From contig DIRJ01000026.1 of NCBI GenBank assembly GCA_002427505.1, positions 1 to 9,357 on the forward strand: a DNA stretch of 9,357 bases, written 5' to 3'. Positions within the stretch are counted from its first letter, which is position 1. The number at the start of each line of letters is the position of its first letter. Position numbers and translations under genes: made by a program. The DNA is from Mageeibacillus sp. UBA5439 (GTDB lineage: Bacteria > Bacillota > Clostridia > Saccharofermentanales > DTU023). The notes beneath the pieces are model-generated. The model made no database searches, was not told the origin of the DNA, and worked only from the letters and a program-made list of their open reading frames with translations. Positions 5,880 to 9,357 of the stretch are shown piece by piece.

Positions 5880-7247
5880 CTAAACTTTTTCTTTCTGTTC
5901 TGCTTGTGTTTTTTCCCACAGTTTGTCCGCCACGGCTTCCCAGTTATTGGCCGCATCAACAGTCTTGGCTGAGAGATCATGGACATCTTCCGGCGACTCC
6001 AGATCGGTCGACTTCGCATCTGTCGCAGTGACCATCTTTGTCAGAGCTCCTACATTGTCGAGTAAGGGACAGGGCCTCAACATATTCTCATTAAATGGTT
6101 GATTCTGGCGGTAGGCTTGAAAGAGAGGTGACTGGTAGGCCTCAAGCAAGGTTTTCTCATGAATATTTGAATCTGAATAATGGATAAAAGCGCAGGGCTC
6201 AATGTCGCCATTAGCGCTGATATGCAAGTAGTATCTGCCGCCGGCAATACAACCGTTAATGTATTCACCATCATTCCAGAAATCGATGGTGAAAATCGAT
6301 TTAGTCTTGCGATAACCCCGGAGGGCATAGTACATTTGTTCACGCTGTTCCGGACTCGCTATCAGTTCAGTAACCGCATTGACACCAACCGGCATATAAG
6401 TGAAAAACCAGGCGAATTTACAGCCCCAATTAACGAGTGCATCTATAAATTCTTCACTGGCGATACTGTCCGTATTAGTTCTGGTATAACAGCAGGAGGC
6501 ACCAAAGAGTAATTTTTTCTTCCGGAGAATTTCCATAGCTCGAATTACTTTTTTATAGGTTCCTTCGCCACGACGGGAGTCTGTCGCCTCCTCGAAACCT
6601 TCAATGCTAATTGCCGGAATAAAGTTTTTAACCCTTAGCATCTCATCAGCAAACTCTTCATCAATCAGTGTTCCATTCGTGAAGGCGAGGAAGAGGCAAT
6701 CATCATGTGCTTCACAAAGCCTGATAAGATCCTTCTTGCGCACCATGGGCTCACCGCCCGAATAGATATACATGTAGCAGCCGAGTTCTTTTCCCTGCAT
6801 AATAATGGAATCAAGTGTGTCATAATCCATATTCAATTTGTTGCCGTAATCAGCTGCCCAGCAGCCTGTACAGTGCAGGTTACAGGCAGAAGTAGGATCC
6901 ATCAAAATCGCCCAGGGTACGTTGCAGTCGTATTCTTGGCTCTTCTCAACTTCTACCCTGTTTCCGATCAGGAAAGAGTTGATGATCAAATTCTCAAATA
7001 TAGTTTTGAGAACCTCCCGGTCAAGATCGTCCCAGAGACTGCGAACGAGTCTGTACCAGTTATTATCCGGATTATCAACTATTTCTCTTATGATTCTTTG
7101 CTTATTTGCATTACCCTCACTTTTGTCTACTCGTTCCCACCAGGTCATCAGCTTGGGAATACTTTTATCCGGATCCTTCTCCAGATAAGACAAGGCCTTT
7201 TTCGTTGCGAAAACAGCAGCTTTGTCTTTTAATGTTTTCTTTGCCAT
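5880..7247 (-). CDS. Radical SAM enzyme with half-SPASM auxiliary cluster domain (455 aa)
   Basis: An N-terminal extension (about 1-105) precedes the radical SAM core. The SAM-binding cluster motif is CNLHCTGC (Cys122, Cys126, Cys129), followed by YSGGEP (Gly164-Gly165-Glu166) and the strand and loop segments of a partial TIM barrel. C-terminally, Cys333 and Cys352 fit the first SPASM element (C-X13-G-X4-C) and Cys393 lies in RPCPLLDN. The second SPASM cysteine set (CX2CX5CX3C) is absent, which suggests one auxiliary Fe-S cluster in a twitch-like domain. The family is the MoaA/NifB/PqqE group, and stretches such as NDGEYINGCIAGG and EPCAFIHYSDSNI recur in a clostridial subfamily of unknown reaction. 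No precursor peptide or carrier gene is adjacent. It is divergent from a TetR gene. A long leader (about 65 nt) carries AAAGGA upstream of the ATG. The substrate is unknown to me. Confidence 0.9.
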   Translation of the reverse strand: MAKKTLKDKAAVFATKKALSYLEKDPDKSIPKLMTWWERVDKSEGNANKQRIIREIVDNPDNNWYRLVRSLWDDLDREVLKTIFENLIINSFLIGNRVEVEKSQEYDCNVPWAILMDPTSACNLHCTGCWAADYGNKLNMDYDTLDSIIMQGKELGCYMYIYSGGEPMVRKKDLIRLCEAHDDCLFLAFTNGTLIDEEFADEMLRVKNFIPAISIEGFEEATDSRRGEGTYKKVIRAMEILRKKKLLFGASCCYTRTNTDSIASEEFIDALVNWGCKFAWFFTYMPVGVNAVTELIASPEQREQMYYALRGYRKTKSIFTIDFWNDGEYINGCIAGGRYYLHISANGDIEPCAFIHYSDSNIHEKTLLEAYQSPLFQAYRQNQPFNENMLRPCPLLDNVGALTKMVTATDAKSTDLESPEDVHDLSAKTVDAANNWEAVADKLWEKTQAEQKEKV

Positions 7248-7314
7248 AATGACTCTTTCCTTTCTTACTTAGTGTGCAGGAAGTTATTACACACATTTGA
7301 CTTATGCCTCATAT

Positions 7315-7346
7315 GTGTATTATGATACAAACGTGTATTAGCCACA
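7315..7346. promoter_or_regulatory. Operator-like repeats over the radical SAM promoter
   Basis: GTGTATTA occurs at 7315-7322 and again at 7333-7340, 18 bp apart, and the second copy continues into GCCACA. Within the first, TGTAT (7316-7320) and ATACA (7325-7329) form a perfect inverted repeat with a 4-bp gap. Placement between divergent genes and over a promoter suggests TetR-family binding; the assignment is inference. Confidence 0.45.
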
Positions 7347-7347
7347 A
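7319..7347 (-). promoter_or_regulatory. Promoter of the radical SAM gene
   Basis: The minus strand has TTGTGG (7347-7342), a 17-bp spacer and CATAAT (7324-7319). Transcription would start near 7312. The repeats GTGTATTA at 7315-7322 and 7333-7340 overlap its -10 and spacer, as expected for repression by the divergent TetR protein. Confidence 0.5.
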
Positions 7348-7376
7348 GGACAAATTTTCAGCAAGTGTGGTATTAG
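7347..7376 (+). promoter_or_regulatory. Candidate promoter of the TetR gene
   Basis: AGGACA (7347-7352), an 18-bp spacer and TATTAG (7371-7376) form a modest sigma-A match, with 4 of 6 in each hexamer. The -10 sits exactly in the centre of the TGTGG/CCACA inverted repeat, consistent with autorepression. Confidence 0.3.
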
Positions 7377-7381
7377 CCACA
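7366..7381. promoter_or_regulatory. Operator-like inverted repeat TGTGG-N6-CCACA
   Basis: TGTGG (7366-7370) and CCACA (7377-7381) form a perfect hyphenated palindrome around TATTAG. Its right part, TATTAGCCACA (7371-7381), repeats exactly at 7336-7346, 35 bp away. This makes two related sites, one nearer each divergent gene, the usual layout for a self-regulating TetR-family repressor. Confidence 0.5.
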
Positions 7382-7431
7382 TGTTCTAAGCATTTGTTGA
7401 ATTTCTTAATGAAAATGGAAAGTTCAAGACC

Positions 7432-8013
7432 ATGACAAAAGACGTTGATCCGAGAATAAGAAAAACAAAGCGCGCCATTCATAAAGCCTTTGCCGATTTA
7501 TTAGCCGAAAAGGATATCAACGAGATCACAATCCGCGAACTGGCTGAAAGAGCCGACATCAACCGGAAGACATTTTATAACCACTACAGCGGCATACATC
7601 AGCTGCTGGACGAAGTCGAAGACGAATTGATTGAAAGCTTCAATGAAGCTTTGAGCAAGAGCGATTTGAGCAGTGGTATAAAAGATCCACTCCTCATATA
7701 TAAGCAGTTAGGCAGTATTTTAACAAATGAGCTGAACCTGCGTTCTCATTTCAAAAAATTCGGTTTCAACTCCTCGCTGTTTCCCAAAATACTGGATGCC
7801 TTAAAGAAAAGTCTCATGTCAGTCTTCAGCCAAAAGTTGAAACTGGATAAAGCTACCCTGAAAATAGCTATAGAATACTGGGCTGCCGGTCAGTTAGCTG
7901 TCTTAAATCTTTGGTACAGGGAGGGCTCCCAGGAATCAATGGACCACATCATCACAACCGCTAGCATTCTCTCCAGTTCAGGTTTAAACGGACTGCTGGA
8001 AGCTCACAGTTAG
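7432..8013 (+). CDS. TetR-family transcriptional regulator (193 aa)
   Basis: The N-terminal 60 residues are a typical TetR DNA-binding domain: RIRKTKRAIHKAFADLLAEK begins helix 1, and the helix-turn-helix is ITIRELAERADINRKTFYNHY (about 33-53). The remainder is the helical ligand-binding and dimerisation domain, with a late EYWAAGQLAVLNLWYREG segment like those of the DhaS/YcdC-type branch. Length is normal for the family. The ATG follows a weak GGAAAG site at a spacing of about 9 nt. It is divergent from the radical SAM gene, and the gap holds operator-like repeats, so repression of that gene and of itself is the likely role. The inducer is unknown. It ends 22 bp from the convergent glycosyltransferase gene, with no clear terminator. 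Confidence 0.93.
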   Translation: MTKDVDPRIRKTKRAIHKAFADLLAEKDINEITIRELAERADINRKTFYNHYSGIHQLLDEVEDELIESFNEALSKSDLSSGIKDPLLIYKQLGSILTNELNLRSHFKKFGFNSSLFPKILDALKKSLMSVFSQKLKLDKATLKIAIEYWAAGQLAVLNLWYREGSQESMDHIITTASILSSSGLNGLLEAHS

Positions 8014-8035
8014 AAATAATTGTTATAGAAGTTCT

Positions 8036-9244
8036 TTATCTGAAATATTTTAGTTTTCTGCTCTGAAAACCGTCTGCAGTCCGGCTTTTTTGATAGCTTT
8101 TTATTTGTGTCCGGTATATAGATAATATTTGCTCAGCGAAAATGTCAACCGAGAAGCGCTGACTGCTGATGATGGCGGCATCCGACATTTGTCTGCGCAA
8201 ATCAGTGTCTGCCATCAAAGAAGTAAGGCCGCGGCGGAAATCTGCTTCTGAATCAAAAGAAAATCCATTGACACCCTCTTCAAAAACGCCCTTAAGGCAA
8301 TCGTCATTAAATACCAGCAACGGCAGCCCCGCAGCCATGGCTTCAATATAGGTCAAACCTTGAGTTTCACTGCGGGAGGCACTGGCGAAAGCATCGCCCA
8401 TGGCATAATACCGCGGCACTTCATCGGGACTGACAGGTCCGATGAACTTGATTTTTTTCTCCAGACCGGCTTCTGAAACCTGGTCACAATACTCCTGGAG
8501 CTGCGGTCCGGAACCGGCCAGTACAAAATAGAAATCATCATTTTCCCCTATTAACTGAGGTAAGTATTCCAAGATTTCATTGATAGCCTTTTCGTGTGAA
8601 ATGCGTCCGACATAAATCAGAACAAAGGCATCCTGCGGAATATTGAAAGCTTGACGCAGCTGTAATCTTGATTCAGCGTCCGCAGCCGCAGCTGTAAAAC
8701 GGTCCAGTTCAATCCCTGTAGGTAAAATCTGCAGCGGTGTTGTCACCCCATAAGCCAGAAGTACATCTTCAGTTTTCTGAGTTGGGACAATTATATAATC
8801 CGCACTGTTACAGAACTTAGTTGAAAAGCGACGAATGAAGTTGCGTGCAGCTTTACTGGCATGCCCCTCACCCAATTGTCCCTGCAGCCAATCTTCATAG
8901 AGAGTGTGGAAAGTATGAACATGTGGAATCTTCAGGTCTTGACGTACTCTGCGTGCCAGGTCGCCCATGACAAATTCAGTTTGCGTGTGAACAAGATCTA
9001 AATCCAGATCTGTAATCTGTTTGTAAATCATAGGCGGACACATAAAGGCCAGCCGTTTTGCGCTGACAAAAGGTATGCTCGGCACCCGGATGACATTTTC
9101 TTCCGCTTCCGCCTTCGGATCAGATGGTGTAATCACATAAACATCATGACCGCGTGCAGTCAGATGCTTCTTGATCAAATGTGACGCTGTGGAAACTCCA
9201 CCAATCTGAGGCAGATATGCATCACTAAATATTCCTATTTTCAC
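8036..9244 (-). CDS. GT4 glycosyltransferase, probable diacylglycerol glucosyltransferase (402 aa)
   Basis: A GT-B fold glycosyltransferase with the family 4 layout. The N-terminal acceptor domain has YLPQIGGVSTA (Gly15-Gly16) and the HVHTFHT motif (about 108-114). The donor domain has YVGRISHEKA (Arg214, Lys219) and SETQGLTYIEAMAAG, where Glu293 and Glu301 form the EX7E pair. The SETQGLTYIEA form is typical of LafA/alMGS-like enzymes that transfer glucose from UDP-glucose to diacylglycerol, making membrane glycolipids or lipoteichoic acid anchors on the inner membrane face. The C-terminal tail is basic (KSYQKSRTADGFQSRKLKYF), which fits membrane association. The start is GTG at 9244-9242 with AAAGG about 10 nt upstream; a TGA lies in frame two codons before it. 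Other GT4 roles, such as phosphatidylinositol mannosylation or capsule sugars, are less likely but possible. A TATACT at 9351-9346 may be its -10, with the -35 beyond the window. Confidence 0.9.
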   Translation of the reverse strand: MKIGIFSDAYLPQIGGVSTASHLIKKHLTARGHDVYVITPSDPKAEAEENVIRVPSIPFVSAKRLAFMCPPMIYKQITDLDLDLVHTQTEFVMGDLARRVRQDLKIPHVHTFHTLYEDWLQGQLGEGHASKAARNFIRRFSTKFCNSADYIIVPTQKTEDVLLAYGVTTPLQILPTGIELDRFTAAAADAESRLQLRQAFNIPQDAFVLIYVGRISHEKAINEILEYLPQLIGENDDFYFVLAGSGPQLQEYCDQVSEAGLEKKIKFIGPVSPDEVPRYYAMGDAFASASRSETQGLTYIEAMAAGLPLLVFNDDCLKGVFEEGVNGFSFDSEADFRRGLTSLMADTDLRRQMSDAAIISSQRFSVDIFAEQILSIYRTQIKSYQKSRTADGFQSRKLKYFR

Positions 9245-9357
9245 TGATCATATACCTTTCAAGGCCAGCTACTGCCATAAATATCTTCTTCATTGCACTC
9301 ATTCTAAACCTATATAGCTGGTGTATGTGAAGATAAGCTTACTTTAGTATAAAGATT

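Noticed and set aside
8070..8096. Possible hairpin CCGTCTGCAGTCCGG followed by six Ts within the glycosyltransferase 3' end
   Set aside because: The pairing is only about 3 bp plus a central CTGCAG, too weak to call a terminator for the convergent TetR transcript.
9225..9302. 25-codon leader-like ORF overlapping the start of the glycosyltransferase gene
   Set aside because: No convincing ribosome binding site and a chance-length frame; its overlap with the GTG start is not enough to claim coupling.

Overview
The window looks like chromosomal DNA of a low-to-moderate GC Bacillota, most likely a clostridial lineage. The grounds are a DUF1002 secreted protein, a DeoD-type phosphorylase, a LafA-like GT4 glycosyltransferase, strong GGAGG ribosome binding sites, and a sensor cluster typical of gut-type Clostridia. 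The genus cannot be fixed from the sequence. I see no tRNA, rRNA, CRISPR array, insertion sequence or phage gene.

Layout. Positions 1-3640 (minus strand) hold a three-gene sensory operon read right to left: a small degenerate receiver protein (3257-3640), a large membrane sensor joining a solute-binding-like lipoprotein domain, seven membrane helices and a kinase-like tail without catalytic motifs (763-3222), and the N-terminal part of a membrane/PAS sensor kinase-like protein that runs off the left edge (1-761). A sigma-A-like promoter with an inverted repeat at its -35 region precedes the operon. Positions 3827-4789 (minus) encode a secreted DUF1002 protein with its own good promoter, and a possible 40-residue ORF lies upstream of it (4858-4980). 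deoD (5065-5784, plus) follows and converges on a radical SAM gene (5880-7247, minus) across a strong bidirectional terminator. The radical SAM gene is divergent from a TetR-family regulator (7432-8013, plus), with repeated operator-like sites between them. The regulator gene converges on a GT4 glycolipid-type glycosyltransferase (8036-9244, minus).

How the parts work together. The left operon reads as one signalling unit: the lipoprotein/7TM protein would sense an extracellular ligand, the PAS protein would probably supply kinase activity from its unseen C-terminus, and the pseudo-receiver would act as a partner protein. No DNA-binding output regulator is present in the window. The TetR protein probably represses the radical SAM gene and itself. 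The glycosyltransferase probably makes glucosyl-diacylglycerol membrane lipids. DeoD is nucleoside salvage and has no deo-operon partners here.

The best candidate for something undescribed is the three-gene sensory operon, whose two complete proteins both lack canonical phosphotransfer residues and whose large sensor appears to start at a CTG codon. The TetR/radical SAM divergon, whose substrate is unknown, is second.
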